DNA from: Enterocloster alcoholdehydrogenati
GTDB lineage: Bacteria; Bacillota; Clostridia; Lachnospirales; Lachnospiraceae
DNA length: 64,000 nt
Reading direction: 5' to 3'
Assembly: GCF_013282095.1 (NCBI RefSeq)
Contig: NZ_BLTJ01000007.1
Coordinates: 124,001-188,000 of the forward strand
Both the position numbers and the translations under genes were made by a program. Below the pieces are notes generated by a model that worked only from the letters and a program-made list of their open reading frames with translations, did not search any database and was not told the DNA's origin. Shown one piece after another: positions 42,110 to 51,384 of the stretch (within the stretch, counting starts at the first letter, position 1; each line of letters begins with the position of its first letter).

Positions 42110-42835
42110 CTATTCTCCGGTTTCATATACATACAGAGAAAAACGATCACCATTGATCAGCTGAACCCCTGCATACAGCGGTGCGCCTTCTGCGTCATAA
42201 GCGGTACTCCTCACAAGAAGGAGGGGATCTCCTCTTTTTATGCTTAAAAGAGCTGCTTCTTCTGTGGTTGCCTTACACAGCTCAATGACCTTCTCCGAGC
42301 CATGTACCTGAACCCCCGCTCTTTCCCACAGATAATCGAACAGCGAATTGTCATCAAACCTGGCATCCAAAAGGAATGCATATTGAAGAGGAAAATAACT
42401 TTTTTCGATCTGAACCGGCTCTTTATCAGCCAGACGTAGTCTGGAAATATAAACTACCTTGCTCCCATCCTCAATTCCCAGTCTTTCCGCAATTTTGTCA
42501 TCCGCCTCAATTAAACTGTTTTCCAACATTTTTGCCCCAGGCTTTACTCCTATCTGCTCACACATTTCAGTAAAACTTTGAAGTTTCTTCATATTACGGG
42601 AAAACTTGGGCTTTGTAACAAAAGTCCCTTTTCCCTGTTTTCGCACTACAAGCCCTTTTTGCATTAGAGACCCGACTGCCTTTCGCACTGTAATCAGACT
42701 GACCCCATACGCCTTTGCCATCTCCGATTCCGTCATTATCTTATCTCCCGGCTTATAAATACCATTTTCTATACTCTTTTCGATTTCCTCCATGAGCTGT
42801 GCGTACAGAGGTGTAACAACGTCCTGTCTCAGCAT
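42110..42835 (-). CDS. GntR/UTRA-family regulator of the Amadori-compound operon (FrlR-like)
   Basis: A 240-residue HutC-type repressor. Winged helix at residues 8-75 (PLYAQLMEEIEKSIENGIYK, MTESEMAKAYGVSLITVRKA, QGKGTFV), then a UTRA effector domain (about 95-235; YISRLRLADKEPVQIEKSYF, SIKRGDPLLLVRSTAYDAEG). The ATG at 42835 has GGGGG upstream; the open frame continues upstream without a ribosome site. UTRA domains commonly sense phosphorylated sugars, so fructosamine-6-phosphate is the likely effector (inference). It is the last gene of the operon, 127 bp after the kinase, and may have its own promoter. Confidence 0.9.
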   Translation of the reverse strand: MLRQDVVTPLYAQLMEEIEKSIENGIYKPGDKIMTESEMAKAYGVSLITVRKAVGSLMQKGLVVRKQGKGTFVTKPKFSRNMKKLQSFTEMCEQIGVKPGAKMLENSLIEADDKIAERLGIEDGSKVVYISRLRLADKEPVQIEKSYFPLQYAFLLDARFDDNSLFDYLWERAGVQVHGSEKVIELCKATTEEAALLSIKRGDPLLLVRSTAYDAEGAPLYAGVQLINGDRFSLYVYETGE

Positions 42836-42962
42836 AACGTCTATCCCCCATTCAAAATATAATACTGTTGTTTTGATTTCTATTTTAATATGCGCAAATG
42901 AAAATGGCAAGAAAAAAAGGCATATCAGCGTGTAACCTTGCCTGTATGCCCTTCCCTCATTT

Positions 42963-43796
42963 TCACTTGGAATCCTCAAATGGTATTCCATATCCAAAAG
43001 CACCATTTACCATACAAGTCTTGGCTGCAAATCCTGCTCCTGCCGCCATGGCTGTCTCTATGTTCTGCGTGTCGAGCATAGACAGCAGGAAGGCCGCTGC
43101 AAAAGAATCACCAGCTCCCAATGTATCCACAGCATCAACTGGTTCCTGCATATGATGATAAAAACGAATGCCGTCATAAACAATGGATCCTTTTTTTCCC
43201 CTCGTAGCAATTGACAGCCTACACCCCTTTTCAACCATCCTTTTGCATAGTTCTCTACTTTCATCTTCTGCTGCATCTGCGCACGAGATAAATCCATAAT
43301 CAACAAAGGGGAGAATGGAATCCATATATGACTCCTGTTTCCATCTTCCCGAAAAATCATAGGAAATGGGAACCTCTGCTGCCTTCACCTTAGCAAGCTG
43401 ACTGTCAAAATGACTGTTGCAGCTTGTATGCACCAGCTGAAAACTCCTGATATAGTTCAGATCCTCATCATCTAATTCCAACGGATGTTCATTTATAATT
43501 CCGCCTTTGTTGCTCATAATAAACTCCCGTTCTCCATCTTCCAAGCGCACTTTCGCATATCCGTTCTCCCCTTTATGCTGCCTGCATCTGGAACGGTCTA
43601 TCTGAAACTGATCTAATATATGTATGATATATTCTGCCGCCTGATCTGTTCCAAACACTCCCATATAAGCAGAATCTGCACCCATTTTTTTTGCATAAAC
43701 AGAAAAATTCATTGCCTGTCCGCCAGGATACATAATCTTTGATGGGTAGTATTTGTCGCAGACATTATCCCCAATTCCAATCACTCGTTTTTTCAT
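42963..43796 (-). CDS. frlD: Fructosamine kinase of PfkB family (fructoselysine 6-kinase-like)
   Basis: Phosphorylates the C6 hydroxyl of an Amadori compound such as fructoselysine, 277 residues. PfkB features: GIGDNVCDKYYPSKIMYPGGQAMNFSV opening, GVFGTDQAA, and the signature DTLGAGDSFAAAFLLSML with catalytic Asp. The opening with DNVCDKY is characteristic of the FrlD branch. The ATG at 43796 overlaps the deglycase stop by one base (TGATG); a TTG three bases earlier is possible. The kinase followed by deglycase chemistry is the standard two-step route to glucose-6-phosphate plus free amine. Substrate might be fructoselysine, fructose-asparagine or another fructosyl amino acid. Confidence 0.88.
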   Translation of the reverse strand: MKKRVIGIGDNVCDKYYPSKIMYPGGQAMNFSVYAKKMGADSAYMGVFGTDQAAEYIIHILDQFQIDRSRCRQHKGENGYAKVRLEDGEREFIMSNKGGIINEHPLELDDEDLNYIRSFQLVHTSCNSHFDSQLAKVKAAEVPISYDFSGRWKQESYMDSILPFVDYGFISCADAAEDESRELCKRMVEKGCRLSIATRGKKGSIVYDGIRFYHHMQEPVDAVDTLGAGDSFAAAFLLSMLDTQNIETAMAAGAGFAAKTCMVNGAFGYGIPFEDSK

Positions 43797-44773
43797 CAAT
43801 ACTCAACCTTCCACATATATCTTCTCTCATCCATGGAATGATCCCTGATTTCTGCCATCTGTGCCACATAATACCGTTCAATTGGTATAAGAACAACCGG
43901 ATTAAAAAATTCAGCCACAGCTGTATCAATTCTGCCTTTATTGATCTTTTTAAAATCAATTACAATAAAATTCTTTGCATATGTGTTTAAAAAGCGAAGA
44001 CATCTTTCATCCAGTGCTCTTGTTCGCCCTTCGCTCATGATTAGTATCATTGAAAGGTTCTGGTCTGTCGTTTCAAAGGGTCCGTGAAAATATTCTCCAG
44101 TATGGAGGCACACCGCGTGTTTCCACTGCATTTCCATAAAATGGCAGCAGCACATGGAATATGCCACTCCATAGTTCGGCCCGGAAGCAAGTACGTAAAA
44201 TACCGGCTCATTCTTTTCTTTAGCAGCCCATTCCTTTGCCTCTGCCAGACAGTTTTTCTTTCCTTCCATCACAATATCATCTATATATCTATAAGCGTCC
44301 ATCGCTTTCTGATAGTTCTCCCACCCCTCTATCTGGTGCAGCAGCTCAAAGCCAATCCGAAGAGCGTTTGCCTGATTTGAGTTGCTGTATACCTGATCAT
44401 CACCATTTGAATACGTCACTACATACTGTCCTACTTTAGCCATGCCCGTGTCCATACTTCCCGTCATGGCAATGGTAATTGCCCCGGCTTTGTTAGCTGT
44501 TTTTACTGCTTCTACCGTTTCTGGTGTTGCTTTTAAGGAGCAAATCACCGCAATACACTGCTCATCCAGTTCTTTGGGAGCAGCATGAACAAATTCGTTG
44601 CTGGTATATGTAGTTGCACCAAATGATTTAGCTTCGCTCTGTAATAGATAGAGTCCCGGAAAAATAGCCGCCTTTGAGCCGCCGCAGGCTACAAAATACA
44701 CCTGTTTTAAACCGCCGCGCAAATTCATTGTTTCCTTAATCTCAGACACAATTTCTTTTACTGCTTTAGACAT
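43796..44773 (-). CDS. frlB: SIS-domain fructosamine-6-phosphate deglycase (FrlB/FraB-like)
   Basis: Cleaves the phosphorylated Amadori compound to glucose-6-phosphate and an amino compound, 325 residues with two SIS domains. The first shows QVYFVACGGSKAAIFPGLYLL, TSNEFVHAAP and AVICSLKATPETVEAVKTAN. The second shows VFYVLASGPNYGVAYSMCCC and LHTGEYFHGPFETTDQ, where the Glu and His of EYFHGPFE are the expected catalytic residues. It lacks the glutaminase domain of GlmS. AGGAGG precedes the ATG. Its neighbours (kinase 3', C26 hydrolase 5') make the Amadori role firm, though not the exact substrate. Confidence 0.9.
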   Translation of the reverse strand: MSKAVKEIVSEIKETMNLRGGLKQVYFVACGGSKAAIFPGLYLLQSEAKSFGATTYTSNEFVHAAPKELDEQCIAVICSLKATPETVEAVKTANKAGAITIAMTGSMDTGMAKVGQYVVTYSNGDDQVYSNSNQANALRIGFELLHQIEGWENYQKAMDAYRYIDDIVMEGKKNCLAEAKEWAAKEKNEPVFYVLASGPNYGVAYSMCCCHFMEMQWKHAVCLHTGEYFHGPFETTDQNLSMILIMSEGRTRALDERCLRFLNTYAKNFIVIDFKKINKGRIDTAVAEFFNPVVLIPIERYYVAQMAEIRDHSMDERRYMWKVEY

Positions 44774-44808
44774 TTTTTACCTCCTGAATATACTGACATA
44801 ATATTTTG

Positions 44809-45531
44809 TCAGCAAAGTTTTATAAAATATTCAAACAACCGCGTTCCGTCAGGGCCAAAGGTCGGATTGGGAGCGTCTCCCCGCATTCGTTCTGGATGAA
44901 ACTGGACGCTGAAAATAGGAAGCGTTTTATGTTCAATCGCTTCAATTGTCCCATCCAAAGCCCTGGCAGTCACATTTACCTCTGAGCCTGCACGGTCTGC
45001 ACAATCTCTATGAAAACTATTGACCATAAATCTATTCCCATAAAGTTTCTGCAGAATAGAACCGTCACAAGCCTCAATTTCATGCTGAATACCTTCAGAA
45101 TGTTCAAATGGATGTTTTCTTGGGAAGTTCAGCATATTATGGCCGCCTAGAGCAGCATTCACCAACTGATGCCCTCGGCAAATACCCATAATCGGTTTCT
45201 TTCGCCTGTAAAATTCCTGAAATACAGCAAACTCCATCTCATCACGCGCTGCATTACAGCCTGCCTTAAGATTATGAGCCACGTCTGTATCCTGATCCGC
45301 CAGATGATGAAACGTTTCCCCAAACCGGGCTGGATGTACGCTCTCACCGCCTGTAAGAAGCAGTCCATCTGCCAAATCTGCATATTCAGATGCCAGCACT
45401 GTGCTCCCCATCATAACAGGTATTCCTCCGGCATCAGCAATCGCATTCATATAAGATGTATTTACTATAAAAGATGGTACACCGCGGCTGTTCGTCCCTA
45501 GCAAACCTGTCACAAGAATAATTTTTTTCAT
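44809..45531 (-). CDS. Peptidase C26 / gamma-glutamyl-GABA hydrolase-like amidohydrolase
   Basis: Class I glutamine-amidotransferase-fold hydrolase of 240 residues. Nucleophile Cys lies in GICRGHQLVN, with LLTGGESVHPARFG upstream and catalytic His and Glu in SVQFHPERM, as in PuuD. It has no signal peptide and so acts in the cytoplasm. PuuD frees GABA from gamma-glutamyl-GABA; here the operon suggests a gamma-glutamyl, amide or peptide bond in an imported Amadori compound. An analogous step, asparaginase acting on fructose-asparagine, is known from fra operons. Its end overlaps a small hairpin (CTGACA 44793-44798, TGTCAG 44807-44812). Confidence 0.85.
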   Translation of the reverse strand: MKKIILVTGLLGTNSRGVPSFIVNTSYMNAIADAGGIPVMMGSTVLASEYADLADGLLLTGGESVHPARFGETFHHLADQDTDVAHNLKAGCNAARDEMEFAVFQEFYRRKKPIMGICRGHQLVNAALGGHNMLNFPRKHPFEHSEGIQHEIEACDGSILQKLYGNRFMVNSFHRDCADRAGSEVNVTARALDGTIEAIEHKTLPIFSVQFHPERMRGDAPNPTFGPDGTRLFEYFIKLC

Positions 45532-45545
45532 AAAGGCTCTCCCCC

Positions 45546-46535
45546 TTATTTTGGTTGTTCATACAAAAAACAGCAAACACTTCTTTCTGTTCCATCCGGC
45601 TCTGCTGGCGATATAAGCTTGGGAACTTCGTTTTTACATCTCTGCTGTGCATATGCACAGCGCGTACTGAATAAACAGCCCTTTGGAGGGTTCAATGGAC
45701 TTGGAACCTCTCCCTGCAGAATTATCTCCTCTTTTTTCGTATGCAGATCCGGCACAGGGATTGCCGAAATCAGAGCCTTTGTATAGGGATGAAGAGGCCT
45801 TTTGTACAGATCTTTTTTGCAGGCAAGCTCCACGATTCTTCCAAGGTACATAACTGCTACTCTGTCGCAGAGATATTCCACTACGCTCAGATCGTGGGAG
45901 ATAAAAATGTATGTGAGTTTTCTCTCCTTCTGCAGATCCTTTAAAAGATTCAGAACCTGGGAACGAACTGAAACATCCAAAGCTGATACAGGCTCATCGC
46001 AGATCACTAACTCAGGGTCGTTGATCAATGCTCTGGCAATCACAACTCGCTGCCGCTGTCCCCCTGACATCTCGTGGGGATATTTGTCCAAAAACTTCTC
46101 ACTCAGCCCCACCTCATTTAAGATATCCTTCACCTTTTTCAATTTCTCTTCTTTTGTATATTTTCCTGATACATTCAACGGCGTCATCACGGACTGAATT
46201 ACCTTTTTCTTGGGATTCAGGGAAGCATATGGATCCTGAAATATGATCTGAATTTTTTCTCGCAGGGGACGCATTTGTTTTTCTGTTAAATGCGTAATAT
46301 CCTGCCCCTGAAACAAAATCTCCCCATCTGTAATATCATGAAGTCTCAGGATCGTTTTCCCCAGTGTTGATTTTCCACATCCAGACTCCCCAACCAGCCC
46401 CAGGATCTCTCCGTGATTTACCGTCATACTAACCTGATCTACTGCTTTCACAGCGAGAGCTGTCCCATTCCTGCCTTTTTGAACAGGATAATATTTTTTC
46501 ACATTGCGGATTTCAAGCAATGGCGCATCTGTCAT
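45546..46535 (-). CDS. Peptide ABC transporter ATP-binding protein (DppF/OppF type)
   Basis: Second ATPase of a dipeptide/nickel-type importer, 329 residues. Walker [13 protein letters not shown], signature MSGGQRQRVVIARAL, Walker B LVICDEPVSALDVSVR, switch FISHDLSVVEYL, and the C-terminal Fe-S-cluster-like Cys region typical of the family (GCLFSTRCAYAQQRC). The ATG at 46535 has AGGAGG seven bases upstream and overlaps the first ATPase stop (ATGA). It lies 15 bp before the C26 hydrolase gene. Confidence 0.94.
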   Translation of the reverse strand: MTDAPLLEIRNVKKYYPVQKGRNGTALAVKAVDQVSMTVNHGEILGLVGESGCGKSTLGKTILRLHDITDGEILFQGQDITHLTEKQMRPLREKIQIIFQDPYASLNPKKKVIQSVMTPLNVSGKYTKEEKLKKVKDILNEVGLSEKFLDKYPHEMSGGQRQRVVIARALINDPELVICDEPVSALDVSVRSQVLNLLKDLQKERKLTYIFISHDLSVVEYLCDRVAVMYLGRIVELACKKDLYKRPLHPYTKALISAIPVPDLHTKKEEIILQGEVPSPLNPPKGCLFSTRCAYAQQRCKNEVPKLISPAEPDGTERSVCCFLYEQPK

Positions 46536-47521
46536 ATACTCCCCTCCTTTCCATACCGAAAGCATCTGACCATATGTCCGTTTACTGATCTCATCCCAGG
46601 ATCTTCCTCCATGCACCTGGTATCCGCATACTGACATCTGGTACAGAAGCGACATCCCTTGGGCATTTCATCCAGCCCCGGAACAGCCCCTTCAATCGTA
46701 TATAGGTGTCCCTTTTGCCCGCTTCCAATCCTTGGTATGGAATTCAGCAAACCAATGGTATATGGATGTGCAGGATGATCAAATATATCTTCCGCAGTGC
46801 CATATTCCACTGACTTTCCTGCATACATAACCATCACATTATCTGCCGTTTCCGCCACAACCCCCATGTCATGAGTAATCAATATAACTGATGTGCCAAA
46901 CTCATTTGTAAGTGATTTTATAATTCTTAAAATCTGGGCTTGAATGGTCACATCCAGCGCCGTTGTCGGTTCATCTGCGATCAAAAGCTTCGGCTGGCAA
47001 AGAAGCGCCATTGCAATCATTACCCTCTGGCGCATACCTCCTGATAGCTGATGGGGAAATTCCCTTACTCTTCGTTCCGGCGAAGGAATCCCCACACGTT
47101 TTAACATATCAACACATTGATCCAACGCAGCTTTTTTTGTAATCTGTCTGTTATGGGTACGAATCATTTCTATCATCTGATCCCCGATTCGATATACAGG
47201 ATTTAAAGATGACATGGGTTCCTGAAAGATCATGGATATTTCATTTCCTCTGATTTCCCTCATCCTTACGTCTGATGCCTTTGTCAAATCCTCCCCGGCA
47301 AAAAGTATCCTGCTTTCTTTCCCAATCACACTCACAGAAGGAGGAACCAGCCTCAAAATTGATGTAGCAGTCACGCTCTTTCCACATCCAGACTCTCCAA
47401 CAATCCCAATTACCTTTCCCTTATCCAGCGAGAATTCCACATTTTCTACCGCTGTCAGTTTCTTTTTCCCCACATTGAAGGAAACCTTAAGATCTTTGAC
47501 CTCCAGCAGCCGTTCCTCCAT
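46532..47521 (-). CDS. Peptide ABC transporter ATP-binding protein (DppD/OppD type)
   Basis: First ATPase of the importer, 329 residues. Walker [14 protein letters not shown], signature [15 protein letters not shown], Walker [17 protein letters not shown], switch [12 protein letters not shown], and the C-terminal oligopeptide-transporter motif [23 protein letters not shown] precedes the ATG. It is coupled to the DppF-type gene and follows the binding-protein gene by 33 bp. Confidence 0.95.
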   Translation of the reverse strand: MEERLLEVKDLKVSFNVGKKKLTAVENVEFSLDKGKVIGIVGESGCGKSVTATSILRLVPPSVSVIGKESRILFAGEDLTKASDVRMREIRGNEISMIFQEPMSSLNPVYRIGDQMIEMIRTHNRQITKKAALDQCVDMLKRVGIPSPERRVREFPHQLSGGMRQRVMIAMALLCQPKLLIADEPTTALDVTIQAQILRIIKSLTNEFGTSVILITHDMGVVAETADNVMVMYAGKSVEYGTAEDIFDHPAHPYTIGLLNSIPRIGSGQKGHLYTIEGAVPGLDEMPKGCRFCTRCQYADTRCMEEDPGMRSVNGHMVRCFRYGKEGSI

Positions 47522-47554
47522 TTGTATCCCTCCTCGTATTTCACTTCGGGCCTT

Positions 47555-49201
47555 TTATTTTGCTACAGACCATTCCCATACCTTCTCATTGTTTACACCG
47601 CTTTCAAATCCGTTATAGCCCTGAAAACGCGCTGATTTCACACTGAAGGTATAACCATGATACAGCATAATAAGGGGCATTTCATCACAAAGCAGTTCTT
47701 GATACTGATGAACCAATTCCATTCTCTTCGTCTCATCCAGTTCTGATGCAATAGCATCCTGAATCTCTGCATATTGGGGATCTGTAATCTGGCAGTACGT
47801 AGCATTTTTATTATCATAATAACCTGCCATCCACAGCGGATAATCCATAGCGGTCGAACCACATATCCCCAAATCGTACGTTCCATCCTGAAGCCCGGAA
47901 AACATTGTTGCCAGTTCCACTGTCTGAACTTCAACCTGAATACCGGCCTCTGCAAGATTTTGCTGTATTACAGCTGCCATGCTCTCTCTTGCAGAAGTCA
48001 CAACCATTTTTAAAGTACGGTCAGACTTCCACCCAGCTTCTGCAAGAAGTTCTTTTGCTTTCTCCACATCACGCTCCCATTTTGTATCAATTTCATAGGG
48101 AGAGCCTGGTATAATGCAGGTAGTAGACGCCACACCCTGTCCCTGAAGCGTCTGATCAATCAGAAGTTCCTTATCAATTGCATAGTTCATAGCCTGTCTG
48201 ATTCTCTTGTCCTGTACATTCTGATTATTGATGAGGAATACAGCCGCCGTAGTCGGTTCTTTTGACTGCTCCACATCTAACCCCATGTCCTTTGCTGCCA
48301 GGGCATCATCCACCGTGGGTGCTTGGAAAAATCCATCCATTTCTCCCGCCGCGATGGACGTGATTGTATTAGTAGGCGCGATCACCTTAATGACCAGCTT
48401 TCCAAACTTTGGAATGCCCATATGATAGTCTGCAAAAGCTCCCAGCTGCAGTTCGCTGCCTGACAGTTCAGAAATAAACGTACATGGGCCTGAACCCACA
48501 GGATTTTTCCAGAAATCACTGGTTTTAATTTCCGACGGCTCCATATCTTTTAATAAGTGCTGCGGAAGAACATAGTAATATTTATTATGAAGGATCAGCC
48601 AATCCTCTACCGGCGTCACATTTTTAAACGTAAGCTTCAAGGTATAATCATCCAGCGCCTCTGCCTTAACCGATCCTTCGCTCTCTTCTGTACCCGTATC
48701 ATCTGTTCCTGCCCAGGTGTTAAACTCACTTCTTAAACCATAATCAAAGTCCGGATTTGTGATCAGCTGTGCAGTAAAAACCCAATCATGGGCAGTAACC
48801 GGCTCCCCATCATGCCACTTTGCGTTTTCATCTAAATGAAAGACTGCTCCATAACCATCATCTACCGATTCCCAAGATGCAGCGCCGCGGGGGGTTACAT
48901 CCGTTCCCGCCTCCTCTATAAATGCCAGACGGTCATAAAGTTTATCACACACAAGATTCTGGTACATGGAACCTGAAGATGAACCATATGGGTTAATCGT
49001 ATCCCATGCCTGAGTCATTCCATATGTAATAACATCCTGTGAATAATCCCCGCCTTCGGATCCTTTTTCGCTCACCACTGTGGAATCCTGCTGCAATACA
49101 GCCGAACTGTTTTCCGCATTTTTGCTGCAGCCTGCAAGAATTCCTGCCAGCATGACCGACGAGAGCAAGAACGCAGCTATCTGATTTTTACCTTTTTTCA
49201 T
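47555..49201 (-). CDS. Peptide/Amadori-compound ABC transporter substrate-binding lipoprotein (family 5)
   Basis: Family 5 binding protein of 548 residues (OppA/DppA fold). The signal peptide ends in lipobox LAGILAGC. Family features include AVFHLDENAKWHDGEPVTAHDWVFT, FWKNPVGSGPCTFIS, and RIRQAMNYAIDKELL. The ATG at 49201 is chosen (AGGAGG seven bases upstream). The ligand cannot be read from sequence; position in an operon with fructosamine kinase and deglycase points to a fructosyl amino acid or glycated peptide, an unusual cargo for this family, which normally takes di- or oligopeptides or nickel. Confidence 0.9.
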   Translation of the reverse strand: MKKGKNQIAAFLLSSVMLAGILAGCSKNAENSSAVLQQDSTVVSEKGSEGGDYSQDVITYGMTQAWDTINPYGSSSGSMYQNLVCDKLYDRLAFIEEAGTDVTPRGAASWESVDDGYGAVFHLDENAKWHDGEPVTAHDWVFTAQLITNPDFDYGLRSEFNTWAGTDDTGTEESEGSVKAEALDDYTLKLTFKNVTPVEDWLILHNKYYYVLPQHLLKDMEPSEIKTSDFWKNPVGSGPCTFISELSGSELQLGAFADYHMGIPKFGKLVIKVIAPTNTITSIAAGEMDGFFQAPTVDDALAAKDMGLDVEQSKEPTTAAVFLINNQNVQDKRIRQAMNYAIDKELLIDQTLQGQGVASTTCIIPGSPYEIDTKWERDVEKAKELLAEAGWKSDRTLKMVVTSARESMAAVIQQNLAEAGIQVEVQTVELATMFSGLQDGTYDLGICGSTAMDYPLWMAGYYDNKNATYCQITDPQYAEIQDAIASELDETKRMELVHQYQELLCDEMPLIMLYHGYTFSVKSARFQGYNGFESGVNNEKVWEWSVAK

Positions 49202-49232
49202 CACTTGTCCTCCTTGTTTTTTATGTTAAAAT

Positions 49233-50087
49233 TTACACTTTCGTTTTTGGATCCAGCGCATCCCTTACGCCCTCACCAATAAAATTAAAACCAACTACAA
49301 CTAAAATAATGCAAATACCTGGCGGCAGCCATACCCATGGCCTGGCCGTCAATACCAAAAGGTTCTGAGCGGCAAATATTATATTGCCCCAGGATGCCTG
49401 AGGGGTCTGTACTCCCATTCCAAGAAAGCTTAAAGAAGATTCTGTCAGTATTGCCCCAGCCACACGAAATGAAATATTTGCCCAAACAGGCGGAATTGCA
49501 TTTGGAAGCACCTCTGAAAACAAAATGCGAAACGCCCCCACTCCTACTGCTTTAGACGCCTGTATGTATTCACATTCTCGAATCGACAGCACATTTCCAT
49601 AAATCAGTTTGGCGATTGCAGTCCACCCAAGAACACCAATCACTACCGTAACCGTCAGTACGGAAGGCCCGTACACCGCCACCAGAACAAGAATCAGCAC
49701 CATAGAGGGAAACGACATAAAGGCATCTGCGGTTCTCATAATAATTGATTCAGCCACTCCCCTGAAATATCCGGCAATCAGCCCCAGCGGAATTCCTATA
49801 ACAACGGAAATTATAGTTGACATAATTCCTACAAACAATGAAATTCTTCCGCCATATAAGAGCCTTGCAAATAAATCACGTCCCACATCATCTGTTCCCA
49901 AAATATGCTCTGAGGAAGGAGGTTTATTGAATCCAGCCGTTCGGTCCGTCGTATACGGATCCAGCTCCATAAAAACCGGAATCAATATAACAGCCAATAC
50001 AAGAAAGGTTACAATAGCCAGCCCAAGCATTGCCTTTTTATTATGAATCATTTTTTTCACTGCCTGGTTTTGAAATACCTTCTCCAT
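49233..50087 (-). CDS. Peptide ABC transporter permease (DppC/OppC type)
   Basis: Membrane subunit of 284 residues with an N-terminal helix and five core helices. Marks: GTDDVGRDLFARLLYGGRIS (family hallmark after the first helix), ADAFMSFPSMVLILVLVAVYG, the EAA loop ECEYIQASKAVGVGAFRILF, and FLGMGVQTPQASWG. GGGAGGGG precedes the ATG. It lies between the DppB-type and binding-protein genes. Confidence 0.94.
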   Translation of the reverse strand: MEKVFQNQAVKKMIHNKKAMLGLAIVTFLVLAVILIPVFMELDPYTTDRTAGFNKPPSSEHILGTDDVGRDLFARLLYGGRISLFVGIMSTIISVVIGIPLGLIAGYFRGVAESIIMRTADAFMSFPSMVLILVLVAVYGPSVLTVTVVIGVLGWTAIAKLIYGNVLSIRECEYIQASKAVGVGAFRILFSEVLPNAIPPVWANISFRVAGAILTESSLSFLGMGVQTPQASWGNIIFAAQNLLVLTARPWVWLPPGICIILVVVGFNFIGEGVRDALDPKTKV

Positions 50088-50102
50088 AACTATCCCCTCC
50101 CC

Positions 50103-51056
50103 TTATTTAAATTTTATTCGCGGATCAAGGGCTGCATAAATCAAATCAAGAATTAGATTCATCACAAGTACCACTCCACATATCAGTACCGCTACTCCCA
50201 TAATTACTGGATAATCACGGCTTGTAATTGCAGTGATCATAAGGCTTCCGATTCCAGGCCAGGCAAAAATCTGTTCTGTAACTACTGCTCCTCCAATTAA
50301 AAATGGAATTGTTAAGCTAATAGTAGTCACAATAGGAATCAATGCATTACGAAATGCGTGTTTCAGCACAATAACTGTGTTGGTAAGCCCTTTTGAACGT
50401 GCTGTCTTAATATACTCCTCGTTCAGCACTTCCAACACACTGGATTTTGTCTGTTTAATATAGTTTCCAATCGGCTGAATCCCGCAAACAAACGCTGGTA
50501 AAGCCAGATGATGCAGTAAATCGCCTAAATCGCTGCCTGTACCAACTGAATACATACCGCTGGTAGGAAACAGTTTCATTTTTACTGCTAATACATAGAT
50601 TAGAAAAAGACTTAAGAAAAAATTGGGAATCGAGGCACCAATAAAGGCCACAAAGGTGCTTATATGATCCCATACAGAATTCGGCTTATACGCGGAAATA
50701 ATTCCAAGGGGAATCCCAATAAGAATCGCTCCAACAATTCCTGTTCCTGTAAGCATCAGAGATGGAATGACTCTCTGACTGATCATCATACTAACTTGCT
50801 GTGATGTACGGTACGAAATTCCAAAATCTCCCCTAAGAAGATTCCCCAGCCATATAAAATATCTTACAATAAGCGGTTTATCCAGTCCCAAAGATACTTT
50901 CAAACTTTCCAAATCACTTAAGGAAAGCTCACCTGAGGCAGCAAGCACTGATAATGGTCCACCTGGTGCAAGGTTAATTAAGGTATAGATTACAAATGTA
51001 ATTCCTAAAAAGACAGGTATTGCGTATAACAGCCTTTTTACTATGTATCGAATCAT
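50103..51056 (-). CDS. Peptide ABC transporter permease (DppB/OppB type)
   Basis: First gene of the nine-gene Amadori operon; 317 residues with six helices. It begins MIRYIVKRLLYAIPVFLGIT and shows LGLDKPLIVRYFIWLGNLLRGDFG, then SYRTSQQV, and the EAA loop NEEYIKTARSKGLTNTVIVLK. The ATG at 51056 follows AAAGGAGG; the frame extends 36 bases further upstream without one. A near-consensus promoter lies 35-64 bp upstream. Confidence 0.94.
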   Translation of the reverse strand: MIRYIVKRLLYAIPVFLGITFVIYTLINLAPGGPLSVLAASGELSLSDLESLKVSLGLDKPLIVRYFIWLGNLLRGDFGISYRTSQQVSMMISQRVIPSLMLTGTGIVGAILIGIPLGIISAYKPNSVWDHISTFVAFIGASIPNFFLSLFLIYVLAVKMKLFPTSGMYSVGTGSDLGDLLHHLALPAFVCGIQPIGNYIKQTKSSVLEVLNEEYIKTARSKGLTNTVIVLKHAFRNALIPIVTTISLTIPFLIGGAVVTEQIFAWPGIGSLMITAITSRDYPVIMGVAVLICGVVLVMNLILDLIYAALDPRIKFK

Positions 51057-51090
51057 CCCAACCCCTCCTTTGTGTATTTTTACTTTTATC

Positions 51091-51120
51091 ATTATATCAT
51101 TATATATTATTATATGTCAA
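51091..51120 (-). promoter_or_regulatory. Promoter of the Amadori-compound operon
   Basis: On the minus strand TTGACA (51115-51120) and TATAAT (51091-51096) are separated by 18 bp of pure AT-rich sequence. The spacer and -10 contain the tandem ATATAATG-ATATAATG, a candidate site for the GntR/UTRA repressor. The strong core implies control by repression. The rest of the 328-bp spacer up to perR is AT-rich and shows nothing else on this strand. Confidence 0.72.
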
Positions 51121-51306
51121 GATTGATAATATTTTTATTTTATTTACCGTTTTTTTATGATTTTTATCAACTATATCCAGCTATTCTCACCCCTTTACGC
51201 CATACACCTGTCCGTAACATCAATACATCCACGTAGATTAGAAATATCCGTATTTCTCTGAAATTATTCCGCTCATAAAATCACTCCATTTTAACTTATG
51301 TGAACC

Positions 51307-51335
51307 TTGACATATCAGCTGTCTCCTTTTATAAT
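51307..51335 (+). promoter_or_regulatory. Promoter of the perR-like gene
   Basis: TTGACA (51307-51312) and TATAAT (51330-51335) at 17 bp spacing are both full consensus. A PerR-type palindrome follows at 51342-51360. Confidence 0.82.
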
Positions 51336-51341
51336 ATAATA

Positions 51342-51360
51342 AACAGTAATCATTATTGTT
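51342..51360. promoter_or_regulatory. PerR/Fur-type operator in front of perR
   Basis: AACAGTAATCATTATTGTT is a near-perfect 19-bp palindrome just downstream of the perR -10. Its core AGTAATCATTATT matches AGTAATCGTTACT in front of both rubrerythrin genes. It indicates autoregulation. Confidence 0.7.
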
Positions 51361-51384
51361 ATCATATTATTAAAGGAGACGCCT

